Made by a program: the position numbers and the translations under genes. 64,000 nucleotides of DNA, taken from Variovorax terrae (GTDB lineage Bacteria > Pseudomonadota > Gammaproteobacteria > Burkholderiales > Burkholderiaceae_C). This document shows positions 1 to 8,952 of the stretch, in pieces. How positions within the stretch are numbered: position 1 is the first letter of the stretch; every line of letters starts with the position of its first letter. Below the pieces are notes generated by a model, which was not told the origin of the DNA, did not search any database, and saw only the letters and a program-made list of their open reading frames with translations. The stretch is from contig NZ_JALGBI010000002.1 of the NCBI RefSeq assembly GCF_022809125.1, positions 133,685 through 197,684 of the forward strand. The letters run 5' to 3'.

Positions 1-508
1 CCTCGGGCGCGACGCTGACCCTGGTGGTGAACGCGACGGTGACGGCGACGACGGGCAACGTGACGAACACGGCGGCGGGCACCAGCACGACGCCCGACAG
101 CAACCCGAACAACAACACGGCGACGGTGGTCACGGGGGTGAGCGCCAGCGCCGACCTGGTGGTGAGCAAGGTGGCGTCCAGCGCCAACGGCACGGCAGGC
201 GCGACGATCAGCTACACGGTGACGCTGGTGAACCTGGGCCCGAGCGCGGCGCAGAACGTGACCCTGACCGACGTGATGAGCGCGGGCCTGAGCCTGATCA
301 GCGCCAGCAGCACGGGCGGCAACGGCACGGCGACGGTGGGCGGAGCCAGCGCGGCGGCCACGGCCACGACACTGGCCTCGGGCGCGACGCTGACCCTGGT
401 GGTGAACGCGACGGTGACGGCGACGACGGGCAACGTGACGAACACGGCGGCGGGCACCAGCACGACGCCCGACAGCAACCCGAACAACAACACGGCGACG
501 GTGGTCAC
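1..508 (+). repeat. 375-bp tandem repeat inside the DUF11 gene
   Basis: Bases 1-133 and 376-508 are identical, giving a repeat unit of 375 bp (125 codons) that matches one DUF11 unit. Because the window opens inside a copy, more copies probably lie upstream. The units further downstream are diverged, so only the upstream end looks recently homogenised. Such arrays can expand or contract by slippage or recombination and are easily collapsed in short-read assemblies. Confidence 0.9.
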
Positions 509-3344
509 CAGTGTCGTAGCCGCAGACATGTCCACGACCTTCTCGGGTTTCCCCGCGAGCGCACCGGTGGGCAGCGTGGTGGGCGGAACGGTGAGCTTCG
601 TGAACGTGAGCGCGAACACGGCGGTGAATCCGACGGTGACCCTGCAGCTGACGCCTGGGCTGGGTGCGGGCAAGGTGACGGTGACCAGCGTGGTGCTGGG
701 CGTGGGGACATACAACAATGCGACGGGGGTGGTGACGTTTGCTAACCCTGTACCGTCCAGCCTGGTGGCTGGGGGCACGATCAGCGCTTCGGTGAGCTAC
801 CTGCAAACCAGCACGGTGGTGACGGGCACGGGTACCAGCAAAGCGACCAACGACACCAATCCGGCGAACAACACGGCGACCTTCAGCGTGTCGAGCACGG
901 CAGTGGCCGACATACAGGTGACCTTGAGCGTGCCGTCCGCCGCGACGGCGGGTAGCACGGTGACGGGCACCGTGACCTTTGCAAACAACGGACCGAGCGC
1001 GGCGAGCAATGTGGGTGGCACGGTGAGCGTGGCCGGAGGCACGGTAACGGCGCTGACCAGTGGTACGGTCAATAACGGGGTCGGCTCCAGTGTGGTCACC
1101 AGCAGCTTGGGTGCGGGCAGCAGCGTGAGCTACACCTTCACCTACGTGGTGCCGGCCAGCGGTGTGGTGACGAGCACGGCGGTGGTGACCAGCACCACGC
1201 CCGACAGCAACCTGGCGAACAACACCGCCAGCGGAATCACGGCGATCAGCAGCCTGGCGGATGTGAGCGTGACGCTGGTGGTCCCCGCCACATCGGCACC
1301 GGGCAGCACGGTCACAGCCACTGTTACCGTTCTCAACCTCGGACCGAGCGCCGCAGCGAATGTCACGGCCACCCTCACATTGCCGGGCGGCTCTCAAACC
1401 ACTGTATTGACGTTGTCGAGCCTGCCCGCAGGCAGCTCCACCGTGACGGTGGTTGCTTACAGCATCCCCGCGTCGCAGACGGCCAGCTCTTCCCTGACCT
1501 GGAAGGCCAACGTCGACACGACGACGCCGGAATCGACGAAGGCCAACAACACGGCCACGGCATCGCTCACGGTGGCCACGGTCAACAATGCTTCCCTGTC
1601 GGGCCGCGTCTGGCTCGATGCCAACAGCGACAAGCTGTACACGCCCAAGGTCGATCTCGACTTGGCGGGCTGGCATGTCGAGCTGCTGCTCAACGGGGCG
1701 GTTGTCGGAAATGCAATCACGGGTGCCGACGGCTCGTACACGATCATCAACCAGGTCCCCGGCAGCGGCTATGCCGTGCGCTTCAAGAATCCGGCGGGCC
1801 AGGTCATCGTGTCCACGCCGTTCAACCAGACGACGACCCTGGCTTCGGGCAACTCTTCCACGGGAACGACCACATCGGTGATCGGCTCTTCGACGGTGGT
1901 GATTGGTGGCTCGATCAGCAACGTCACGCTGTACGCCGGGGACAACGTCAAGGAACAAAACCTGCCGATCGATCCGAGCGGCATCGTCTATGACGCCGTG
2001 TCGCGCAAACCGGTGGCCGGGGCCGTCGTGACGCTGATCGGCCCCGATGGGAACCCCGTGCCGGGCAACCAGCTGCTGCAGGGCGCTTCATCGATGACGA
2101 CCGATGCGTCGGGTATCTACCAGTTCGATCTGCTGCCGTCAGCGCCCAACGGAAGCTACAAGCTCGGCATCACGCCGCCGGACGGCTACAGCGCCACGCC
2201 TGCCGCCCAAGGGGGGGTTGCCCAGCCGGGAGGCACTTACACGCCGCCCACCAATGTCGCGCTGGTGTCGATCCAGCCGAATGCCACAGCGCCTGCGGCC
2301 AATGTCACCGGGGGCGGTGCGGTCGGTGCGGTGGGAACGCAGTATTTCCTGATGTTCAACCTGACAGTTCAGGGGGGTAGCCCGTCGGCGGGCGTGATCC
2401 ACAACCATATTCCGCTCGATCCACTGGCTTCCGGGGCCATCCTGGTGAACAAGACCGGCAACAAGACCGTGGCCGAAGTGGGCGACTCGGTGCAGTACAC
2501 CATCCGCATGCGCAACACCACGAGCCGGCCCATCGCGGGTGTGACGCTGGAAGACCTGCTGCCCGCAGGCTTCCGCTACATCCTGGAAACGGCCCGCCTG
2601 AACAACGCCGTCCTGGCGAATCCGGCCGGAGGCGTGGGACGCGCATTGACCTTCACCATTGGCACGATCCCGGCCAACACGGTCTATGAGCTGACCTACT
2701 TCGTCCGCTTGGGCGTGGGTTCGCAGCAAGGCGATGGCATCAACCGCGCCACCGCCGCCTTCCCCGGGGCCAATGCCGCACCCGTCCGCTCGAACACGGC
2801 GCTGTTCAAGGTCACTGTCCAGGGCGGTGTGTTCAGCAACGAGGGCTGCATCGTCGGCAAGGTCTACATGGATTGCGACGGCAACTTCGTCCAGGGCAAC
2901 GACGGCGGCTCGCGCGAGCTGGGCATCCCCGGCGTGCGCCTGGTCATGCTGGACGGCACCTACATCGTGACGGACAACGAAGGCAAGTACAGCCTGTGCG
3001 GCGTGAAGCCGCAGACGCATGTGATCAAGGTCGATCGCACGACCCTGCCTAAGGGCGCGCGCCTGGTGCCCTCCAGCAACCGCAACGCCGGCGTTGGCGA
3101 CAGCATCTTCGTGGACATGAAGGGTGGCGAAATGCACCGGGCCGACTTCATCGAGGGTTCCTGCAGCCCCGAAGTGATGGACCAGGTGAAGGCGCGGCGC
3201 GCCCAAGGCGGCCCCTCGCTGCCCGAACATGAAAAAGGCATGCCCCTGAAACTTGACAATCGCTCTTCGCCAGGGTTGCAGATCCTGCCCGCGGCACGCC
3301 AGATGGGCAGCACCCCTGTGGACACGGGAGTGATCCGACCATGA
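1..3344 (+). CDS. DUF11-repeat surface adhesin-like protein, 5' end outside window
   Basis: The frame is open from the first bases, so the N-terminus and signal peptide lie upstream. The first 1.56 kb holds about five Thr/Ala/Val/Asn-rich units of the DUF11/CARDB type, each ending in a TTPDSNPNNNTATV-like motif (near 126, 501, 882, 1227 and 1560). SdrD/CNA-B-like beta modules follow (SLSGRVWLDANSD at about 1590 and IVYDAVSRKPVAGAVV at about 1985), then another DUF11 unit (ILVNKTGNKTVAEVGDSVQY at about 2440) and a last SdrD-like module with paired cysteines (CIVGKVYMDCDGN at about 2850). Such architecture is typical of extended, secreted or surface-anchored proteins. No LPXTG motif or autotransporter barrel is visible at the C-terminus, so export or anchoring probably depends on the next gene, whose ATG overlaps this stop by 4 bp. 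The ligand is unknown. Confidence 0.85.
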   Translation, partial: SGATLTLVVNATVTATTGNVTNTAAGTSTTPDSNPNNNTATVVTGVSASADLVVSKVASSANGTAGATISYTVTLVNLGPSAAQNVTLTDVMSAGLSLISASSTGGNGTATVGGASAAATATTLASGATLTLVVNATVTATTGNVTNTAAGTSTTPDSNPNNNTATVVTSVVAADMSTTFSGFPASAPVGSVVGGTVSFVNVSANTAVNPTVTLQLTPGLGAGKVTVTSVVLGVGTYNNATGVVTFANPVPSSLVAGGTISASVSYLQTSTVVTGTGTSKATNDTNPANNTATFSVSSTAVADIQVTLSVPSAATAGSTVTGTVTFANNGPSAASNVGGTVSVAGGTVTALTSGTVNNGVGSSVVTSSLGAGSSVSYTFTYVVPASGVVTSTAVVTSTTPDSNLANNTASGITAISSLADVSVTLVVPATSAPGSTVTATVTVLNLGPSAAANVTATLTLPGGSQTTVLTLSSLPAGSSTVTVVAYSIPASQTASSSLTWKANVDTTTPESTKANNTATASLTVATVNNASLSGRVWLDANSDKLYTPKVDLDLAGWHVELLLNGAVVGNAITGADGSYTIINQVPGSGYAVRFKNPAGQVIVSTPFNQTTTLASGNSSTGTTTSVIGSSTVVIGGSISNVTLYAGDNVKEQNLPIDPSGIVYDAVSRKPVAGAVVTLIGPDGNPVPGNQLLQGASSMTTDASGIYQFDLLPSAPNGSYKLGITPPDGYSATPAAQGGVAQPGGTYTPPTNVALVSIQPNATAPAANVTGGGAVGAVGTQYFLMFNLTVQGGSPSAGVIHNHIPLDPLASGAILVNKTGNKTVAEVGDSVQYTIRMRNTTSRPIAGVTLEDLLPAGFRYILETARLNNAVLANPAGGVGRALTFTIGTIPANTVYELTYFVRLGVGSQQGDGINRATAAFPGANAAPVRSNTALFKVTVQGGVFSNEGCIVGKVYMDCDGNFVQGNDGGSRELGIPGVRLVMLDGTYIVTDNEGKYSLCGVKPQTHVIKVDRTTLPKGARLVPSSNRNAGVGDSIFVDMKGGEMHRADFIEGSCSPEVMDQVKARRAQGGPSLPEHEKGMPLKLDNRSSPGLQILPAARQMGSTPVDTGVIRP

Positions 3345-6300
3345 AGCCGATCAAACCCGGAACCCCAGGTGCTTCGCTGCCACACCTGACCCCGGTGGCC
3401 CTGGCCATGGCGCTCATGCAGGGGATGGCCATGGCCCAGCCCGCGCAGAACACGACCAGTGCCGATGTTCCCGATGCCACCAGCCTGTTCGAGACGGGCG
3501 GGCAGCAGGGAATCGGCCCACGCCCCTTTACCTCGTTCTTCGAGCGGCTGTCGACTCCGGTGGACAAGATCCTCATCAAGGTGGCCGGCAACAACCTGTC
3601 CGCCGACGGCGTGACGGGCACCGACGTCAACCTGCAACTGCTCGATGGCAAAGGCATGCCCCTTGCAGTCGATGTGGATGTGACGATCGAAGTGGATGGC
3701 GGAGCCCGCATCCTGCTGCCTGGCCGGAAGACCTCGGAGTCGGGGGCGGATCGCGGCGACATCGACCGCATCCAGCCCGGTATCCAGTACACCGTCAAGA
3801 ACGGCGCGCTGGCGTTCAAGCTGATCGCGCCCTACAAGCCTGACCCCGTGACCCTGAAGGTGTCGGTCAAGGGCGTGGTGGAAAAAGTGATCGTGCGCTA
3901 CGTGCCCGATCTGCGCGAGATGCTGGCAGTCGGCCTGGTCGAGGGCCGCCTGCGGTCGGACAAGTTCGACCCGCGCGTCATCGTACCCGTGCGCGAGAAC
4001 GATGGCTTCGACAACGAACTGCGCGGCTTCACCAAGGACTTCAACGGCGGCCGCACCAACCTCGGCGCGCGCGCGGCCATGTACCTCAAGGGCAAGGTCA
4101 AGGGTGACTACCTGCTCACGCTGGCCTATGACTCCGACAAGGACACCCGCAAGATCCTGTTCCAGGACGTCGATCCGAACGCGTTCTACCCGGTGTATGG
4201 CGACTCCAGCGTGCGCGGGGTGGACGCGCAGAGTTCGGGCAAGCTGTACGTGCGCATCGACAACAAGCTCAGCTACCTGCTGTACGGCGACTTCACCACG
4301 ATCGACGCCAATCCGGCGCGCTCGCTGAGCCAGTACAGCCGTTCACTGTCGGGCCTGCGCGCCCACTACGAAGAAGGCCGCATCACCGGCAACGCCTTCC
4401 TGGCGCAGCAGACGTCGCGCCAGGTGATCGACGAATTCCCCGCTCGCGGCGTGTCCGGGCCGTACTCCGTGTCCAATCCCAATGGGGTCACGGGCTCGGA
4501 GAAGGTCGAGATCGTCGTGCGCGACCGCAACCAGACCTCGCTGATTCTCAAGACCACGGCACTGACCCGCAACGCCGACTACGAGTTCGAGCCGTTCAGC
4601 GGGCAGATCCTGTTCAAGTCACCGGTGCCGAGCTACGACGACCAGCTCAACCCGGTGTCCATCCGCGTCACCTATGAAGTGGACCAGGGCGGCGAGAAGT
4701 TCCTCGTCTACGGCGGCGATGCGCGCCTGAAGCTGTCGGATGTGCTCTCGGTGGGCGTGTCGATGGCCAAGGACCGGAATCCTGCCGCGCCCTACGAGAT
4801 CACGGGCGCCAACCTCCATCTGAAGCTGAGCCAGCATACCGAGGTCATCGCCGAGGTGGCGCACACCAACAGCGTGGTCAACACCAATGCGAGCGGCTAC
4901 AACGCCAACACCAGCAGCAACTTCATCAACCGCAGCGGCGAGATGACGGGCAGTGCCGCGCGGGTGGAGGTTCGCCACTCGGACGAGGACATGCGCCTGC
5001 GCGGCTATGCGGTGCGCGCCACCGATGGCTTCAACAACACGGCGGGCGGCATCACCGGCGGCCGCAGCGAATATGGCGCCTCGGGTGCTTACAAGGTCAA
5101 CCGCCGACTCACGCTCAACGGCGAGTACATCCACTCCGAGGATGACATCGCCGATACCCGCCGGGACGCCTCCTCGGTCGGGGCCGACCTCAAGCTCAGC
5201 GATCGCCTCACCGTCGGCGGCGGCGTGCGGCGCGTCTCGCAGAATGCCGCGAGCCTGACCTCGCTCACTGGCAACACGTGCTCCAGCGGCACGGGGGGCG
5301 GTAGCTCGGGCTACAACAACGGTTACGGCATCAATCAGCAGGGCAACCAGCAGATCGATCCGGCCACCGGCCAGCCCGTGGTCTGCTCGCCGACGACGCT
5401 CTCGGCCACCACCACGGCCCCGGTCGGGCTGGACCGCACCTCGCTCTATGGGCGCGCCACGTACCGCCTGACCGACACCGTGATGCTGTCGGGAGAGCTG
5501 CAGCGCGAGTTTGGCACCGACAGCACCACCTTGTACCGCCTGGGCGCCGACTGGCAGGTGGCCGAGAAGACGCGGCTGTATTCACGCCTCGAGCATTCCC
5601 GAAGCTGGGGCGGCGCCTACGGGCTGGGGGTCGGCGCGGCCTCCGACTCGTTCGCCATGGGCATCGACACGCAGTACATGCAGGACGGCTCGCTGTTCAG
5701 CGAGTACCGCCTGCTCGACGGCGACAGCGGCAAGACCGTGCAGGCGGCCCTGGGCCTGCGCAATGGCTGGCGACTGGCCGAGGGCCTGCGCATGCTCACC
5801 AGCGTCGAGCGCGTCACCGGCCCCACCGGCAACGCCTCCGCGGCCGGTGTCGGGCTCGAATACACGGCCAGCGAGCTGTGGAAGGGCTCGGGCCGGATGG
5901 AGTGGCGCCAGGACGCGAACAACACCAACTGGCTGCTCACGCTGGGCCTGGCCCGCAAGCTGGACAGCGACTGGACCATGCTGGCGCGCGACTATGCCAA
6001 CCTGGTGCAGCCGCGCACGGCCGCGGGCAGCAACAAGCGCCAGAACCGGTTCCAGGTCGGCTTTGCCTACCGGCCGGTGGACAACAACAAGTTCGATGCG
6101 CTGGGCCTGTACGAGCGCAAGGTCGACAACGATCTGTCGGCCGGCACCGACAGCCGCACCGACATCATCAGCCTGCGCACCAACTACCACCCCAGCCGGC
6201 CCTGGTGGCTGTCGGGGCGCTATGCCTACAAGCAGGTCAACGAGCTGCTGCTCGGCACGGTCAACGACAGCTACCGGGCGCAGCTGTTCGGTGCTCGGGT

Positions 6301-6601
6301 CACCTACGACATCACCAACCGCTGGTCGATCGGGGCCCTGTTCAGCGTGCTGCAGGGGCAGGGCGGCGCGCGCCAGTACGCCTACGGCCTGGAGGCGGGC
6401 TATGTCCTGATGGACAACCTGCTCGTCACCGTGGGCTACAACTGGCGCGGCTTCAGCGACAAGGACCTGACCGCCAGCGACTACACCAACCGCGGCTGGG
6501 TTCTGGGCGTACGCTACAAGTTCGACGAAGACCTGTTCCGCAAGAACGATCCCACCGTGAACAAGACCCTGAATCCCACCGCGGCACCTGCCCAACCCTG
6601 A
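3341..6601 (+). CDS. Large outer-membrane beta-barrel protein, partner of DUF11 protein
   Basis: A 1086-residue protein with a cleavable signal peptide (hydrophobic LTPVALAMALMQGMAMAQ near residues 16-33). An N-terminal beta-sandwich-like region follows (about 60-190; PVDKILIKVAGNNLSADG), resembling Big/invasin-type domains that bind or present partners at the membrane. From about residue 215 on there are many alternating-pattern beta strands with aromatic girdle residues (LRAHYEEGRITGNAFLAQQ, RLTLNGEYIHSEDD, QNRFQVGFAYRPVDNNKFDA), as expected of a long outer-membrane barrel. The last strand, GWVLGVRYKF, is followed by a short polar tail. There is no TonB box or plug motif, and I see no POTRA or FimD signature. 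Its ATG overlaps the stop of the DUF11 gene (ATGA), which argues for translational coupling and joint function, perhaps export or anchoring of the adhesin. The exact role is unknown. Confidence 0.8.
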   Translation: MKPIKPGTPGASLPHLTPVALAMALMQGMAMAQPAQNTTSADVPDATSLFETGGQQGIGPRPFTSFFERLSTPVDKILIKVAGNNLSADGVTGTDVNLQLLDGKGMPLAVDVDVTIEVDGGARILLPGRKTSESGADRGDIDRIQPGIQYTVKNGALAFKLIAPYKPDPVTLKVSVKGVVEKVIVRYVPDLREMLAVGLVEGRLRSDKFDPRVIVPVRENDGFDNELRGFTKDFNGGRTNLGARAAMYLKGKVKGDYLLTLAYDSDKDTRKILFQDVDPNAFYPVYGDSSVRGVDAQSSGKLYVRIDNKLSYLLYGDFTTIDANPARSLSQYSRSLSGLRAHYEEGRITGNAFLAQQTSRQVIDEFPARGVSGPYSVSNPNGVTGSEKVEIVVRDRNQTSLILKTTALTRNADYEFEPFSGQILFKSPVPSYDDQLNPVSIRVTYEVDQGGEKFLVYGGDARLKLSDVLSVGVSMAKDRNPAAPYEITGANLHLKLSQHTEVIAEVAHTNSVVNTNASGYNANTSSNFINRSGEMTGSAARVEVRHSDEDMRLRGYAVRATDGFNNTAGGITGGRSEYGASGAYKVNRRLTLNGEYIHSEDDIADTRRDASSVGADLKLSDRLTVGGGVRRVSQNAASLTSLTGNTCSSGTGGGSSGYNNGYGINQQGNQQIDPATGQPVVCSPTTLSATTTAPVGLDRTSLYGRATYRLTDTVMLSGELQREFGTDSTTLYRLGADWQVAEKTRLYSRLEHSRSWGGAYGLGVGAASDSFAMGIDTQYMQDGSLFSEYRLLDGDSGKTVQAALGLRNGWRLAEGLRMLTSVERVTGPTGNASAAGVGLEYTASELWKGSGRMEWRQDANNTNWLLTLGLARKLDSDWTMLARDYANLVQPRTAAGSNKRQNRFQVGFAYRPVDNNKFDALGLYERKVDNDLSAGTDSRTDIISLRTNYHPSRPWWLSGRYAYKQVNELLLGTVNDSYRAQLFGARVTYDITNRWSIGALFSVLQGQGGARQYAYGLEAGYVLMDNLLVTVGYNWRGFSDKDLTASDYTNRGWVLGVRYKFDEDLFRKNDPTVNKTLNPTAAPAQP

Positions 6602-6612
6602 CGAGGCCTGCC

Positions 6613-7707
6613 ATGAACAAGCTGTTTTCAATGACTCTGGTGGCGGCGCTGCTCCTGTCCGGGTGTTCCTTTCCCGCCGCCCGCACGGAAGCCCCCGGGC
6701 CTTCGGCCGCGGCCACCGGCCTGTACCCGCCGCCGGCCCGCATCACCGATTCGCGCATCCTGGCCGACCGGCAGACGCTGGATCAGGTGCAGCAGCGCCT
6801 GCGCAAGCTCAACGAGGCCGGTGTGCCGCAGAACAACTACCCGCTGGCCAAGGCCCAGTGCTGGCTCGATACGGCCAAGACCCAGTACCACGAGAACGAC
6901 CGCACGGGGTACATCGAGGAATCGCTGACCGAGTCGGTCAAGATCATCCAGGCCCTGGAGGCCGACAAGAACGCCCGGGCCGGCTACGACACGCCGCTGG
7001 TGGCGCGCAGCACGAAGCTGCGCGACGATCTGTGGGCCCAGCTCGCGGGCTACAAGGACAAGGAGTCCACGCTGGCCTGCACCGCGCGCACCGTCGCCTG
7101 CGCCGAAGTGCGCCTGGTTCGGGCCGGCCATGCCGAGCAGCAGACGGGCTGGCGCCAGGCCACGGTCCATGTGCAGATGGTGGAAGACGCCCTGCGGCGC
7201 GCCAGCGCCGAGGCGGCCAGCTGCCCGCAGCCCGCGTCCGCGGCCCCGGCGGTGCGTGCCGCGCCGGCTGCCGCCGCGGCTGTGGCCGCCGCAGCCCAGC
7301 CGGCAGGCGGCGTCACGAAGGAAACCTTCATCATTCTGGCCGACACCCTGTTCCGCTTCGACAAGTCGGGGCGTGACGAGATGCTGCCCGGCGGGCTGCA
7401 GCGCCTGGCCCTGATCGCGGATCGGCTCAAGGCCTACAAGTCCATCGAGTCGATCGCCATCGTGGGCCACAGCGACCGGCTGGGCAGCGACGAGTACAAC
7501 GACAAGCTGTCCCAGACCCGCGCCGACACGGTCAAGGCCCAGCTCGAATCCCTGGGCATCAAGGCAGCCAGCGTGAAGGCCAAGGGCGTGGGCAAGCGCG
7601 AGCCGGTCACCAAGGACTGCAGCGAGAAGTCGTCGCGCGAAGAGCAGATCCAGTGCCTGCAGCCGGATCGCCGCGTCACGATCGAAGTCTCCGGCGTGGT
7701 TCGCTAG
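6613..7707 (+). CDS. OmpA-family lipoprotein
   Basis: A 364-residue protein with a lipoprotein signal peptide: LVAALLLSGC places the lipidated cysteine at about residue 18. Residues 45-205 look helical and contain several cysteines. A low-complexity Ala/Pro linker (about 205-240) leads into a C-terminal OmpA/MotB peptidoglycan-binding domain (about 245-355), with IVGHSDRLGSDEYNDKLSQT and a final DRRVTIEV strand. OmpA_C domains bind diaminopimelate in peptidoglycan, so the protein should tether the outer membrane to the wall. It starts 11 bp after the barrel gene and closes the three-gene surface module, and may stabilise the barrel/adhesin complex. No TonB or Tol partner is nearby. Confidence 0.9.
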   Translation: MNKLFSMTLVAALLLSGCSFPAARTEAPGPSAAATGLYPPPARITDSRILADRQTLDQVQQRLRKLNEAGVPQNNYPLAKAQCWLDTAKTQYHENDRTGYIEESLTESVKIIQALEADKNARAGYDTPLVARSTKLRDDLWAQLAGYKDKESTLACTARTVACAEVRLVRAGHAEQQTGWRQATVHVQMVEDALRRASAEAASCPQPASAAPAVRAAPAAAAAVAAAAQPAGGVTKETFIILADTLFRFDKSGRDEMLPGGLQRLALIADRLKAYKSIESIAIVGHSDRLGSDEYNDKLSQTRADTVKAQLESLGIKAASVKAKGVGKREPVTKDCSEKSSREEQIQCLQPDRRVTIEVSGVVR

Positions 7708-7825
7708 GCGGCGCGCTTCGAGGCCAAGGCCCGCCGCCCGCCACGATGTTCTGGCGGGGGCGGCCGGTCCGGCGGGCTGCAGCCCGCGATGCGCCATTCG
7801 GGCGCCGGTGGTATGGTCTGTGGCC

Positions 7826-8521
7826 ATGGATGCACTCACCTCCCTTCCGGCGCGCTTCACCCTCTACTCGGGGCCGCTCAGCATGTTCGGCGCCAAGGCG
7901 CAGATCGCCGCGCTGGAGAAGGGCCTCGAGTTCAACCTCGTCATGGTGCCGTTCGACTGGGCGCAGGGCTACACGCCCAAGCATCCCGAGGTGCTGCGCA
8001 TCAACCCCAAGCGCCAGGTACCGGTGCTGGTGCATGGCGATCTCGAAATTTTCGATTCGACGCAGATCTTCGAATACCTGGAAGACCTGCAACCTCATCC
8101 CTCGTTGTGGCCGCGCGATCCGCAGGCCCGCGCCCGTGCGCGGTTGCTAGAGCATCGTTCGGACGAGGTGTATTTCCCGCACGTGGTGCGCCTGATGGGT
8201 TTGCAGCAGAACCTGCAGGACGAAGCGGCCTTGGCCGCCATTGCCGCGGCCACGCGCTATTACGCCGAGATGGACCTACTGCTTGCGCGCTCGGTTTACC
8301 TGGCCGGCGCCGACTACGGTTTTGCCGACATCGCGTTCTACATGGCCGCGCTGTTCGGCGAGCGCCAAAGCGCGCCTGTGACGCCGGCCACACCCCATCT
8401 GCTGGCCTGGCGCGAACGCCTGACGCAGCGGCCCGCAGTACGTGCCGTGGCGGGCGCCATGGCAGCCTGGCTCGCGAGCGTGGGGCGCCCGGTGCCGGCC
8501 TTTCTGCGCGGGACGTTCTGA
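7826..8521 (+). CDS. Glutathione S-transferase family protein
   Basis: A 231-residue cytosolic GST. The N-terminal thioredoxin-like domain contains FTLYSGPLSMFGAKAQIAAL and the conserved cis-proline loop KRQVPVLVHGDLEIFDSTQI, with the glutathione-binding E/D-S-T type motif. The C-terminal half is the all-helical GST_C domain, with YLAGADYGFADIAFYMAALF matching the usual N-capping/ADI motif. I chose the ATG giving MDALTSLP; an upstream GTG in the same frame would add six residues and neither has a strong ribosome binding site. It stands alone, converging on the RidA gene 12 bp away. The substrate is not predictable. Confidence 0.88.
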   Translation: MDALTSLPARFTLYSGPLSMFGAKAQIAALEKGLEFNLVMVPFDWAQGYTPKHPEVLRINPKRQVPVLVHGDLEIFDSTQIFEYLEDLQPHPSLWPRDPQARARARLLEHRSDEVYFPHVVRLMGLQQNLQDEAALAAIAAATRYYAEMDLLLARSVYLAGADYGFADIAFYMAALFGERQSAPVTPATPHLLAWRERLTQRPAVRAVAGAMAAWLASVGRPVPAFLRGTF

Positions 8522-8533
8522 CGCGGCTTGCGC

Positions 8534-8929
8534 TCAGTCCGGCAGCACCGCCGTCACCTCGATCTCGACCTTGGCGCGCTCTTCCATCAGCGCAGAGACC
8601 TCCACGCAGGTCATGGCCGGGAAATGGCGACCCATCACCTCGCGGTAGGCGGCGCCCAGCTCCGGCAGGCGGCTGTTGTACTCCACCCGGTCGGTGACGT
8701 ACCAGGTCATGCGCACCATGTGCTCGGGGCCGGCGCCGGCCTCGCGCAGCACGGCCGCCACGTTGCGCAGCGTCTGCGCGGTCTGGGCGATGAAGTCGTC
8801 GGACTCGAATTGCTGCTGCGCATTCCAGCCGATCTGGCCGCCCACAAAAACCAGGGTGCCGCGCGCGGCGATGCCATTGGCGTAGCCCTTGGGCGCGGCC
8901 CAGCCGGGTGGCTGCAAAAGTGTTCTCAT
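8534..8929 (-). CDS. RidA/YjgF-family enamine/imine deaminase
   Basis: A 131-residue protein of the RidA (YjgF/YER057c/UK114) fold: GTLVFVGGQIGWNAQQQFES, QTLRNVAAVLREAGAGPEHM, and the closing FPAMTCVEVSALMEERAKVEIE, which keeps the family's E of the EIE segment. RidA proteins hydrolyse reactive enamines/imines to ketones and ammonia. This is the last gene of the anthranilate operon, 23 bp after abmG. The dearomatised product of the AbmA reaction, 2-amino-5-oxocyclohex-1-enecarboxyl-CoA, is itself a conjugated enamine, so the context makes this protein a candidate for the step that releases the nitrogen as ammonia. The family is certain; the role is inference. Confidence 0.9.
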   Translation of the reverse strand: MRTLLQPPGWAAPKGYANGIAARGTLVFVGGQIGWNAQQQFESDDFIAQTAQTLRNVAAVLREAGAGPEHMVRMTWYVTDRVEYNSRLPELGAAYREVMGRHFPAMTCVEVSALMEERAKVEIEVTAVLPD

Positions 8930-8952
8930 CAATCTCTCTCCCAGGATGGGGG

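Noticed and set aside
1..508. Repeats considered as a CRISPR array
   Set aside because: The unit is 375 bp, translated in frame, and there are no short unique spacers or cas genes.
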